Assembly (NCBI GenBank): GCA_964499865.1
Contig: CAZCPY010000104.1
Span: 1 to 11,113, forward strand
Direction of reading: 5' to 3'
DNA from: JANOGU01 sp964499865
GTDB taxonomy: Bacteria; Pseudomonadota; Alphaproteobacteria; Rhodobacterales; Rhodobacteraceae
DNA: 11,113 nt
Below the pieces are notes generated by a model. The model was not told the DNA's origin, did no database searches, and saw nothing but the letters and a program-made list of their open reading frames with translations. Positions 1 through 6,199 of this stretch are shown piece after piece. Every line of letters begins with the position of its first letter. The stretch's first letter is position 1. The position numbers and the translations under genes were made by a program.

Positions 1-899
1 GCGATCATCTTGTACCAGGTCTCGAAGATCTCGCGGCCGTAGACGCCCTTGATGGTGATCGCCTTGAACACCACGCGGCTCCAGTCCACCGGGCTTTTCC
101 CCGGCGGGATGCCAAGCATGGCGATGCGGCCGCCCATCACCATCGCCTCGACCATCTGGTCGAGCGCCGCCTGGCTGCCCGACATCTCCATCCCGACATC
201 GAAGCCCTGCACCATCCTCAGCCGCGCCTGCACCTCGCGCAGGTCCTCCTGCGCGACGTTCACCGGCGTCACGTCGGTGACCGCCGCCGCCAGCGCCAGG
301 CGGTCGGGGTTGATGTCGGTGATCACGACATGGCGCGCGCCGACGTGGCGGGCGACGGCGGCGGCCATGATGCCGATGGGCCCGGCACCGGTGACCAGCA
401 CATCCTCGCCCACCAGGTCGAAGGAAAGCGCCGTGTGGACGGCATTGCCCAGGGGATCGAGGATCGCGCCGATCTCGTCGTCGATGGCGTCGGGAAGGGG
501 CACCACGTTGAAGGCGGGCAGGCGCAGGAATTCGGCGAAGGCGCCGGGTTCGTTGACGCCGATGCCGCGGGTCTCGGGGTCGAGGTGGAAACGGCCGGAC
601 CGCGACTGCCGGGACTGCTTGCCGATCAGGTGGCCCTCGCCCGAGCACCTCTGCCCGACCTTGAGGTCGGTCACGTTGCGCCCCAGGGCGACTATCTCGC
701 CGGCGAATTCGTGGCCCGTCACCAGCGGCATCGGCACGGTGCGCTGCGCCCAGTCGTCCCAGTTCCAGATATGGATGTCGGTGCCGCAGATGCCGGTCTT
801 GCGGATGCGGATCAGCACGTCGTCCGGCCCGGGGTCGGGGACCGGGCGGTCCTCCATCCAGAGGCCGGGTTCGGGCTTTGCCTTGACCAGCGTCCTCAT
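1..899 (-). CDS. tdh: L-threonine 3-dehydrogenase, C-terminus cut by window edge
   Basis: A zinc-dependent medium-chain dehydrogenase that oxidises L-threonine to 2-amino-3-ketobutyrate with NAD+; the next enzyme, Kbl, uses the product. Only the first 299 codons are inside the window (E. coli Tdh has 341), so the end lies left of base 1. The reading frame is continuous. Catalytic-zinc residues are present: Cys38 in TGICGTD, and His63-Glu64 in TGHEFAGE. The NAD-binding loop GAGPIG is at 171-176. DPLGNAVHTALSFDLVGED (148-166) and ITIKGVYGREIFETWYKM near the end are typical of Tdh. The start is the ATG at 899, which overlaps the kbl stop as ATGA (a 4-base overlap), so translation is coupled. Oddity: the four cysteines that bind structural zinc in the family (93, 96, 99, 107) are Gly, Ser, Ser and Asp here. 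Identity as Tdh is secure; its activity with this change is not known. Confidence 0.94.
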   Translation of the reverse strand, partial: MRTLVKAKPEPGLWMEDRPVPDPGPDDVLIRIRKTGICGTDIHIWNWDDWAQRTVPMPLVTGHEFAGEIVALGRNVTDLKVGQRCSGEGHLIGKQSRQSRSGRFHLDPETRGIGVNEPGAFAEFLRLPAFNVVPLPDAIDDEIGAILDPLGNAVHTALSFDLVGEDVLVTGAGPIGIMAAAVARHVGARHVVITDINPDRLALAAAVTDVTPVNVAQEDLREVQARLRMVQGFDVGMEMSGSQAALDQMVEAMVMGGRIAMLGIPPGKSPVDWSRVVFKAITIKGVYGREIFETWYKMI

Positions 900-2086
900 C
901 CCGGTACCCCCGTGGCTTTGCCCGCCTCGGCAAAGGCGTGCAGGGCGAAGTTCAGATCATCCGGGGTCAGCCTGGCGTTCATCTGCGTGCGGATGCGGGC
1001 CTGCCCGCGGGGCACGACCGGGAAGAAGAACCCCGCCACATGCACCCCCCGCGCGCCCAGGTCCGCCGCCATCGCCTGCGCCGCACGCGCCTCGCCCGTC
1101 ATCACCGGGATGATCGGGTGATGGCCCGGCAGCAGGCGGAAGCCCAGCCCCGCCAGCCCCTCGCGCCACTGCGCGGCATTGGCGTAAAGCGCCGCGCGGC
1201 GGTCGTCGGCGGCCTCGACGATGTCGATGGCGGCCAGCCCCGCCCCGGTGATCGCGGGCGGAAGGGCGTTGGAGAACAGGTAGGGCCGCGCCCTTTGCCG
1301 CAGAAGGTCGATCACCGGCTGCGGACCCGCGACATAGCCCCCCAGCGCCCCGCCGAGCGCCTTGCCCAAGGTGCCGGTCAGGATGTCCACCTGCACCCGG
1401 TGGTGCGCGGGCGTGCCGCGGCCCTGCGGGCCGATGACGCCCGTGGCATGGCAGTCGTCCACCATCACCTGCGCGTCGTAGCGGTCGGCCAAGGCCCGGA
1501 TGCCGGGCAGGTCGGCCAGCGTGCCGTCCATCGAGAACACGCCGTCGGTCGCGACCAGGATGTTGCGCGCGCCCTCGGCGCGGGCGGTTTTCAAAGCGTC
1601 TTCAAGTGCCTGGAGGTCGTTGTTCGCGTAACGGTGGCGGCGCGCCTTGGACAGCCGGATGCCGTCGATGATGCTGGCGTGGTTCAGCGCGTCCGACACC
1701 ACGGCATCCTCGGGCCCCAAGAGCGGCTCGAACAGCCCGCCGTTGGCGTCGAAGGCGGCGGCGAAGAGGATCGCGTCCTCCATCCCCAGGAACCGCGCCA
1801 GCCGCGCCTCCAGACGCCGGTGCCGGTCGGCCGTGCCGCAGATGAAGCGCACGGACGCGAGGCCGAAGCCGTCCTCCTCCATCGCCTGCACCGCCGCCGC
1901 CACCAGCCGCGGATCGTCGGCGAGGCCCAGGTAGTTGTTGGCGCAGAGGTTCAGCATCCGCCGCCCGTCCATCGTGACCTGCGCGCCCTGCGGCCCGGTC
2001 AGCAGACGTTCGCGCTTGGTCAGCCCTTCGCCCTCGATGCCGTCAAGTTCGGCGCGCAGGCGGTCGAGAAAGGCCGTGCCGGTCAT
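896..2086 (-). CDS. kbl: 2-amino-3-ketobutyrate CoA ligase (glycine C-acetyltransferase)
   Basis: A PLP-dependent alpha-oxoamine synthase of 396 aa (E. coli Kbl has 398). It cleaves 2-amino-3-ketobutyrate with CoA to glycine and acetyl-CoA in the cytoplasm, completing threonine breakdown with Tdh. Visible signatures: LCANNYLGLADDPR (47-60), FGLASVRFICGT (74-85), VSDALNHASIIDGIRL around His136, VDDCHATGVIG (209-219) with the cofactor-contacting Asp and His, and TGTLGKALGGALGG with the PLP lysine at Lys242. The start at 2086 gives the normal family N-terminus. A GAGG Shine-Dalgarno at 2095-2098 sits about 8 bases upstream and overlaps the stop codon of the preceding small gene. The frame stays open upstream to 2299, but that extension covers the neighbouring gene and has no family similarity. 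The gene lies 10 bases after the secreted-protein gene and overlaps tdh by 4 bases, so the three look like one operon. Confidence 0.96.
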   Translation of the reverse strand: MTGTAFLDRLRAELDGIEGEGLTKRERLLTGPQGAQVTMDGRRMLNLCANNYLGLADDPRLVAAAVQAMEEDGFGLASVRFICGTADRHRRLEARLARFLGMEDAILFAAAFDANGGLFEPLLGPEDAVVSDALNHASIIDGIRLSKARRHRYANNDLQALEDALKTARAEGARNILVATDGVFSMDGTLADLPGIRALADRYDAQVMVDDCHATGVIGPQGRGTPAHHRVQVDILTGTLGKALGGALGGYVAGPQPVIDLLRQRARPYLFSNALPPAITGAGLAAIDIVEAADDRRAALYANAAQWREGLAGLGFRLLPGHHPIIPVMTGEARAAQAMAADLGARGVHVAGFFFPVVPRGQARIRTQMNARLTPDDLNFALHAFAEAGKATGVPG

Positions 2087-2096
2087 CGCGCCGGCC

Positions 2097-2732
2097 TCAG
2101 TTGCGCCGCACGTCGACGACGGCGCACTGGTTGGCGCCGCCCCGCTGCACGATGCGCCGCATCTCGGGCTGGTAGTCGGCCATCGACTGCGCCATCCCCG
2201 CCAGGCACTGCAGGGTCGCGGCCTCCTCCGCCTCCTGCCGGGTTCCGTAGCCCCAGCCAAAGCCGTAATCGCCCAGGCCGCTGGTCGCGAAGGCGGCATA
2301 GCCCTTGCCGGTGCGGGCCTTGCGCGCGAAGTCGCCGCGGAAGACCTTGGCCACGTCCTGCGCGAGGCCGGTGCCGGTCAGCCGGTCGCGCGGGAACCCG
2401 CGCGGCACCATCACCGCATAGACCTCGCAGCGCCCGCGGCGGCCGGACTGCCGCTCGCAGTCTGCCTTGGCGAAGGCGACCGCATCGGCAAGCGAGGGCA
2501 CGTTGCGCCAGAACGACGCGGCGTCGGTCGTGGAGTTCCAGACGAAGGCCCCGAAATACAGCTTGCGGGACGAGAAGTTGCGATAGGTCCCCGCCGCCCC
2601 TGCGCCCAGGCGGTCGTCCTTGAGCTTGCGCAGCTCCACCGCCGCGCCGAGGTCGCGCGCCTGCGCCAGCGCCGGGGCTGCGGCAAGCGCCAGCCCGACC
2701 GAGACCAGGATGCCGCGCAGGATCGCCTTCAT
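2097..2732 (-). CDS. secreted protein of unknown function, four conserved cysteines (paralogue 1)
   Basis: A 211-aa protein I cannot assign to a named family. Residues 1-23 form a clear Sec signal peptide (Lys and Arg, then a hydrophobic stretch, then APALA before QA), so the mature protein is probably periplasmic. Four cysteines lie at 92, 102, 176 and 203, enough for two disulfides. Motifs: YFGA (59-62), GRCEVYAVMVPR (100-111), AFATSGLG (147-154), ATLQCLA (172-178), CAVVDVR (203-209). The same motifs, nearly the same cysteine positions and the same 211-aa length occur in the gene at 5555-6190; over the last ~150 residues I count roughly 37% identity by hand. The start at 2732 is fixed by GGAGG (2738-2742) five bases upstream and by the signal peptide; a Met four codons further up would place this site inside the gene. 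It is the first gene of the apparent operon with kbl-tdh, 10 bases before kbl. Confidence 0.85.
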   Translation of the reverse strand: MKAILRGILVSVGLALAAAPALAQARDLGAAVELRKLKDDRLGAGAAGTYRNFSSRKLYFGAFVWNSTTDAASFWRNVPSLADAVAFAKADCERQSGRRGRCEVYAVMVPRGFPRDRLTGTGLAQDVAKVFRGDFARKARTGKGYAAFATSGLGDYGFGWGYGTRQEAEEAATLQCLAGMAQSMADYQPEMRRIVQRGGANQCAVVDVRRN

Positions 2733-2830
2733 CGTCGCCTCCATGTCCGCCATCCCGCAGTCTGGCCCGAACCGGCCCCGTTGCGCAACCGCGGCGACGG
2801 CCGGGCGCTGCAACCCTGCGGTGTTCCCCC

Positions 2831-2858
2831 TTGCAACGGCGCGCCGATTTTCCAATAT
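2831..2858 (+). promoter_or_regulatory. weak candidate promoter for the cold-shock gene
   Basis: TTGCAA at 2831-2836 is followed 16 bases later by CAATAT at 2853-2858, in the AT-richest part of the 251-base region between the divergent secreted-protein gene and the cold-shock gene. The -35 resembles the sigma-70 consensus; the -10 matches only about half of it. If real, it would give a 5' leader of roughly 120 bases before the csp start. Long leaders are known for cold-shock mRNAs, but this is only a guess from spacing. A perfect 10-base palindrome GTTGCGCAAC at 2780-2789 also lies in this region. No clear promoter for the leftward operon was seen. Confidence 0.2.
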
Positions 2859-2983
2859 CCCGAGCGCTACGTTGCCTCTGCCGACCTGTCTTCCGTCTTC
2901 AAGAACGGCCACAGCCTCGACGATCAGCTGACGTGCCGGGCCGCCGCAATCCCGCGGGCGGCAGACTTGAGGGAGACTTCACG

Positions 2984-3190
2984 ATGGCCAAGGGCACCGT
3001 GAAATGGTTCAATGAAACCAAGGGCTACGGCTTCATTGCCCCGGAAGGCGGCAAGAAGGACGTGTTCGTCCACATCACCGCGCTGGAACGTGCGGGCATC
3101 CGCGGGCTCAAGGACGGCCAGGCGGTGACCTTCGACCTCGAAAAGGGCCGCGACGGCCGCGATTCGGCGACCAACCTGTCGCTGGCCTGA
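2984..3190 (+). CDS. CspA-family cold-shock protein
   Basis: A single cold-shock domain of 68 aa, the normal length for a bacterial Csp, which binds single-stranded RNA and DNA and acts as an RNA chaperone in the cytoplasm. The protein opens MAKGTVKWFNETKGYGFI, carries RNP-1 (KGYGFI, 13-18) and RNP-2 (VFVHI, about 28-32), and ends in a DGRDSATNLSLA-type tail. The start at 2984 is preceded by AGGGAG (2970-2975) with an 8-base gap; the longer frame opening at 2831 is upstream leader, not protein. The gene is monocistronic: divergent from the secreted-protein/kbl/tdh operon, and closed by the palindrome at 3211-3240. Whether it is cold-induced or constitutive cannot be read from the sequence. 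Confidence 0.96.
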   Translation: MAKGTVKWFNETKGYGFIAPEGGKKDVFVHITALERAGIRGLKDGQAVTFDLEKGRDGRDSATNLSLA

Positions 3191-3210
3191 TCCGGTCCGC
3201 CGGAAACAGC

Positions 3211-3242
3211 AGGGGGCGGGCCCGGCCGGGCCCGCCCCCTTT
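3211..3242. terminator. bidirectional intrinsic terminator, 30-base perfect palindrome
   Basis: Bases 3211-3240 equal their own reverse complement over all 30 positions. The sequence is almost pure G and C (AGGGGGCGGGCCC, then GG|CC at the centre, then the mirror arm), giving a stem of about 13 pairs. On the plus strand it starts 20 bases after the csp stop and runs into TTT; on the minus strand it starts 19 bases after the stop of the convergent gene and ends in AA-complementary T residues. The short T tract is the weak point, but position between two converging genes supports a shared terminator. Confidence 0.75.
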
Positions 3243-3259
3243 GCATGTCGGGTGGCCGG

Positions 3260-3700
3260 TCAGGCCGCCAGATAGACCAGCCGGTCGCGGAGCGCGTGTT
3301 CGAACCCCACCCGCAGGCTGACCGCCGAGGCGGGCGCGCGCAGCTCGATCGGGCCCGCGCTGTCGCCCGGGAAGGTCTGCACCCGCACCTCCGAGGACAC
3401 CAGGATCACCGGCATCCGTTCCGCTGCCCGGCCCAGCATGGCGATCATCCGCCGCCCGGCCTCAATCCCCCCGAAGGCGTCGCATTCCATCACGAACAGC
3501 CCGAAGCCGGTGGCATCGGCCTGCGCCGCCTCGGCGGCCGCGAACATGTCGGTTTCCACCTCGACCAGCCCGCCGAAGCCGGCCAGACGCTCGGCAATCC
3601 GGCCCGGACCTTCCCCCGCCCCGGCGGACAGGAGGAACACGCGCACCCCCCAGCCAACGAGCGCCGCATTCACCTGGTCGATCTGACGTACGATCTGCAT
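3260..3700 (-). CDS. receiver-like (pseudo-response-regulator) protein, degenerate
   Basis: A 146-aa protein with no output domain whose layout resembles a lone receiver domain. Strand 1 is RVFLLSAG (20-27), which lacks the usual acidic pair after it. Strand 3 is GFGLFVMECDAFGG (65-78), where Glu72 falls at the phosphoacceptor Asp position and AFGG replaces the usual xMPG. Strand 4 is MPVILVSSE (96-104) with Ser102-103 at the conserved Ser/Thr. A final block IELRAPASAVSLRVGFEHAL (118-137) matches where strand 5 and helix 5 would fall, with Arg121 rather than Lys. If the fold is right, phosphorylation is unlikely and Glu72 might mimic it; this is inference. The start at 3700 is set by AGGAG (3708-3712) seven bases upstream; the frame continues to 3841 without a better site. 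It is convergent with csp and divergent from betC. Confidence 0.72.
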   Translation of the reverse strand: MQIVRQIDQVNAALVGWGVRVFLLSAGAGEGPGRIAERLAGFGGLVEVETDMFAAAEAAQADATGFGLFVMECDAFGGIEAGRRMIAMLGRAAERMPVILVSSEVRVQTFPGDSAGPIELRAPASAVSLRVGFEHALRDRLVYLAA

Positions 3701-3722
3701 GGGCCCACTCCTGCACCAGCGT

Positions 3723-3741
3723 TGTTTCCATGGATGAAACA
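3723..3741. promoter_or_regulatory. 19-base dyad, possible operator
   Basis: TGTTTC (3723-3728) and GAAACA (3736-3741) form a perfect 6-base inverted repeat around a 7-base centre. It lies only 22 bases upstream of the start codon of the receiver-like gene and just outside its ribosome-binding site. The size and symmetry suit a dimeric regulator, and the position would block or activate that gene's transcription. No regulator is known from the window. Confidence 0.3.
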
Positions 3742-3784
3742 GGGGCCTTCTGGCCGGAATGTGGCCCGGGCGGTGTGTTTTGGT

Positions 3785-3810
3785 GCCGCCGCGGGGCCGA
3801 TTGCGGCGGC
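3785..3810. repeat. GC-rich inverted repeat in divergent promoter region
   Basis: GCCGCCGC (3785-3792) and GCGGCGGC (3803-3810) are perfect inverted copies around a 10-base loop, midway in the 250-base region between the receiver-like gene and betC. No T tract follows on either strand, so it does not look like a terminator. It could be a protein site or a chance product of GC-rich sequence. Confidence 0.25.
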
Positions 3811-3868
3811 CATGTGACCACCGACACGAGCAGAGTCGCACGCAGGCCTGAACAACCCGTTACCGTCA

Positions 3869-3920
3869 GCAGGCGCCCGAACGTCGCACACGGGACAGAC
3901 GGGCGGCCCCGCAGGCGCCC
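3869..3920. repeat. direct repeat GCAGGCGCCC, two copies 42 bases apart, upstream of betC
   Basis: GCAGGCGCCC occurs at 3869-3878 and again at 3911-3920. The copies start 42 bases apart, about four helical turns, so they would face the same side of the DNA. The second copy ends 30 bases before the betC start. They may be activator or repressor sites for betC, but no matching regulator is encoded here. Confidence 0.2.
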
Positions 3921-3950
3921 AATAGGGTGCGTTCCGGAAACGAGGGGCTC

Positions 3951-5453
3951 ATGGCGCGACCGAACATCCTGATCCTGATGGCCGACCAGTTCACCGGCAC
4001 GCTGTTCCCCGACGGCCCGGCGCCCTTCCTGCACGCGCCGAACCTTGCGCGCCTCGCCGCCCGGTCGACCCGGTTCGCGCGCGCCTACACCGCCTCGCCC
4101 CTGTGCGCGCCGGGACGGGCGTCGTTCATGTCGGGGCAGTTGCCGCGGCGCACGCGGGTCTACGACAACGCCGCCGAATTCGCCTCGGCGACCCCCTGCT
4201 TCACCCACCACCTGCGGCGGGCGGGGTACCACACCGCGCTGATCGGCAAGATGCATTTCGTCGGCCCCGACCAGCTCCACGGCTTCGAGGAGCGGCTGAC
4301 GACCGACATCTACCCCGCCGATTTCGGCTGGACCCCCGACTGGCGCCGCCCGGGAGAGCGCATCGACTGGTGGTACCACAACCTGGGCTCGGTCACCGGG
4401 GCGGGCGTGGCGGAAATCACCAACCAGCTGGAATACGACGACGACGTGGCCCACCGCGCGGTGCAGAAGCTCTACGACCTGTCTCGCGGCGCGGATGCGC
4501 GGCCCTGGTGCGTGACGGTCAGCTTCACCCATCCGCACGACCCCTTCGTCGCGCGGAAAAAGCACTGGGATCTTTACGCGAATACGCCCGAATGCGCGGC
4601 GCCCGAGGCCATCCCCCATGCCGCCCAGGACCCCCATTCGCGGCGCCTGATGGACGCCTGCGACCACGCCGCCTTCGACATCACCCCCGGGATGGTCGCC
4701 CGCGCCCGCCGCGGCTATTTCGCCAACATCAGCTACATCGACGACAAGCTGGGCGAAGTGCTGGCGGTGCTGGAGGCGACGCGGCAGGAGGCCATCGTCG
4801 TCTTCGTCTCGGACCACGGCGAGATGCTCGGGACCCGCGGCCTGTGGTTCAAGATGTCCTTCCGCGAAGGCGCGGCCCGCGTGCCCTTCACCATCGCCGC
4901 CCCCGGCCTGCCGCCGGGACGGGTGGATACCCCCGTCTCCACCATCGACCTGACGCCCACGCTCTGCGAGCTTGCGGGCGTGCCGATGGACGACGTGATG
5001 CCCTGGACCGACGGCGAAAGCCTTGTCCCCCTTGCCCGCGGCACGCCGCGACAAAGCCCCGTGGCGATGGAATACGCCGCAGAAGGGTCCATTGCCCCCA
5101 TGGTCGGGCTGGTGCAGGGCGGATGGAAATACATCGCCTGCCCGGCCGACCCCGAACAGCTCTTCGACCTGGAGGCGGACCCCGGGGAGGCCGTGAACCT
5201 CGCCGCCGATCCCGCCCATGCCGCCACGCTGGCCCGCTTCCGCGCGATGGCCGCCCGCTGGGACCTGACCGCCTACGACGCCGAGGTGCGCGAAAGCCAG
5301 GCGCGCCGATGGGTGGTCTACCCCGCGCTCAGGAACGGTGCCTACTACCCATGGGACCACCAGCCGCTGGCAAAGGCGTCCGAGCAGTACATGCGCAACC
5401 ACATGGACCTGAACGTGCTTGAGGAGACCAAGCGCTTTCCGCGGGGGGAATAG
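3951..5453 (+). CDS. betC: choline-sulfatase
   Basis: A type I sulfatase of 500 aa that hydrolyses choline-O-sulfate to choline and sulfate, feeding choline to glycine betaine synthesis or catabolism. Metal site residues are visible at Asp12 (ILMADQ) and Asp288-His289 (VFVSDHGEM). The sulfatase signature LCAPGR (51-56) contains Cys52, the residue converted to formylglycine, and Arg56. The blocks GKMHFVGPDQLHGFEERLT (99-117), DIYPADFGWTPDW and SFTHPHDPFVARKKHWDLY (191-209) and the long tail after about 440 are characteristic of BetC and match my memory of the rhizobial enzyme nearly residue for residue. The start at 3951 has GAGG five bases upstream; the frame opens eight codons earlier without support. 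No signal peptide, so cytoplasmic. The usual betI, betB and betA partners are not beside it. A short GC stem at 5482-5494 after the stop has no T tract, so termination there is doubtful. Confidence 0.96.
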   Translation: MARPNILILMADQFTGTLFPDGPAPFLHAPNLARLAARSTRFARAYTASPLCAPGRASFMSGQLPRRTRVYDNAAEFASATPCFTHHLRRAGYHTALIGKMHFVGPDQLHGFEERLTTDIYPADFGWTPDWRRPGERIDWWYHNLGSVTGAGVAEITNQLEYDDDVAHRAVQKLYDLSRGADARPWCVTVSFTHPHDPFVARKKHWDLYANTPECAAPEAIPHAAQDPHSRRLMDACDHAAFDITPGMVARARRGYFANISYIDDKLGEVLAVLEATRQEAIVVFVSDHGEMLGTRGLWFKMSFREGAARVPFTIAAPGLPPGRVDTPVSTIDLTPTLCELAGVPMDDVMPWTDGESLVPLARGTPRQSPVAMEYAAEGSIAPMVGLVQGGWKYIACPADPEQLFDLEADPGEAVNLAADPAHAATLARFRAMAARWDLTAYDAEVRESQARRWVVYPALRNGAYYPWDHQPLAKASEQYMRNHMDLNVLEETKRFPRGE

Positions 5454-5554
5454 GGCGGGGAAGGTTGCGCTGCGGACGCGCGCCGCCGGGCGGCTTGATC
5501 AGGCCCGCGAATCTCGGGCACAGTCTGGTGGCCCCTCATGGAATGGTTGATCCG

Positions 5555-6190
5555 ATGCGCAGCGCCAGACACCTGTTCGCACTGGCGCTGTGGATCGCGC
5601 CTCTGGCCCCTGCCGCGACCGCTGATCCTGTCGACTACGGCCCTGCCGCAGAGGTCCGCGTCCTGTCCAGGTCTGCTCTCGGACCGGACGCCAAGGCCGC
5701 GCTGGCGGATGTGTCGCGTCGACAGGCCTATTTCGGTGCGATGGCCTACAATGCCGATGCCGACATTGTCGCCTACTTCGTCGGAATGGCCTCGCTCGAC
5801 GGCGCGATCCAGCTTGCCGAACATGCTTGCGCCCGCTTCTCGAAAGGCGCGTCGGGACGTTGCGAGCTCTATGCCATTGTGGTGCCGCGCAAGCTGCCGA
5901 AGGGCGCATTGCGAGCCGAAGCCCTGTCCCGCGACCTCGTGCCCCTGTTCCGTTCAGGGTTTCTCAAGCAGCACCGGAACGGCACGTTTTCGGCCTTCGC
6001 GATGAGCGGTCTGGGGGTCGCCGGGTCGGCCACGGACCGCGACAGCGCCGAGGCCGCCGACGCGGGCGCAACGCTGAACTGCCTGGCCGAAGTTGCACGC
6101 ATGGTCGCCACCTTCGACCGCAGCCTGCGGCAACGGGCGCAGGGCCTGGGCCTGATGGCCTGCGAGGTCGTCGCGGTCCGCGGCCCGTGA
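5555..6190 (+). CDS. secreted protein of unknown function, four conserved cysteines (paralogue 2)
   Basis: A 211-aa protein related to the product of 2097-2732. A signal peptide fills residues 1-23 (MRSARHLF, then a hydrophobic run, then ATA before DP), so export to the periplasm is expected. Cysteines lie at 92, 103, 176 and 203, against 92, 102, 176 and 203 in the paralogue. Shared blocks are YFGA (59-62), GRCELYAIVVPR (101-112), SAFAMSGLG (146-154), ATLNCLAEVAR (172-182) and CEVVAVR (203-209). No catalytic motif is recognised and I assign no function. The start at 5555 was chosen because the signal peptide begins there; a weak GGAA lies about 11 bases upstream, and Met codons at 5543 or 5465 would add residues with no signal character. 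It follows betC by 101 bases on the same strand and may be cotranscribed. It is convergent with the GMC gene, with 9 bases between the stops. Confidence 0.83.
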   Translation: MRSARHLFALALWIAPLAPAATADPVDYGPAAEVRVLSRSALGPDAKAALADVSRRQAYFGAMAYNADADIVAYFVGMASLDGAIQLAEHACARFSKGASGRCELYAIVVPRKLPKGALRAEALSRDLVPLFRSGFLKQHRNGTFSAFAMSGLGVAGSATDRDSAEAADAGATLNCLAEVARMVATFDRSLRQRAQGLGLMACEVVAVRGP

Positions 6191-6199
6191 AGGCGGCGG

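Noticed and set aside
579..623. Frameshift as the cause of missing cysteines in Tdh
   Set aside because: The other two frames were read: one stops at once and the other gives no Cys-rich motif. The flanking residues stay aligned with the family on both sides without a gap.
938..2623. Plus-strand frame of 561 codons across kbl and the secreted-protein gene
   Set aside because: It runs antisense to two well-supported genes and has low-complexity composition.
3462..5402. Very long minus-strand open frame (646 codons) opposite betC
   Set aside because: It is antisense to betC, which matches its family throughout; the translation is rich in Arg, Gly and Ala and shows no domain. Long antisense frames are expected in high-GC codon usage.
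4103..5422. Plus-strand open frame of 439 codons within betC
   Set aside because: Shifted frame of betC with an Arg/Pro-rich translation and no recognisable motif.
5482..5494. Possible terminator after betC
   Set aside because: A GC stem with almost no loop and only TTGATC after it; too weak to list as a terminator.
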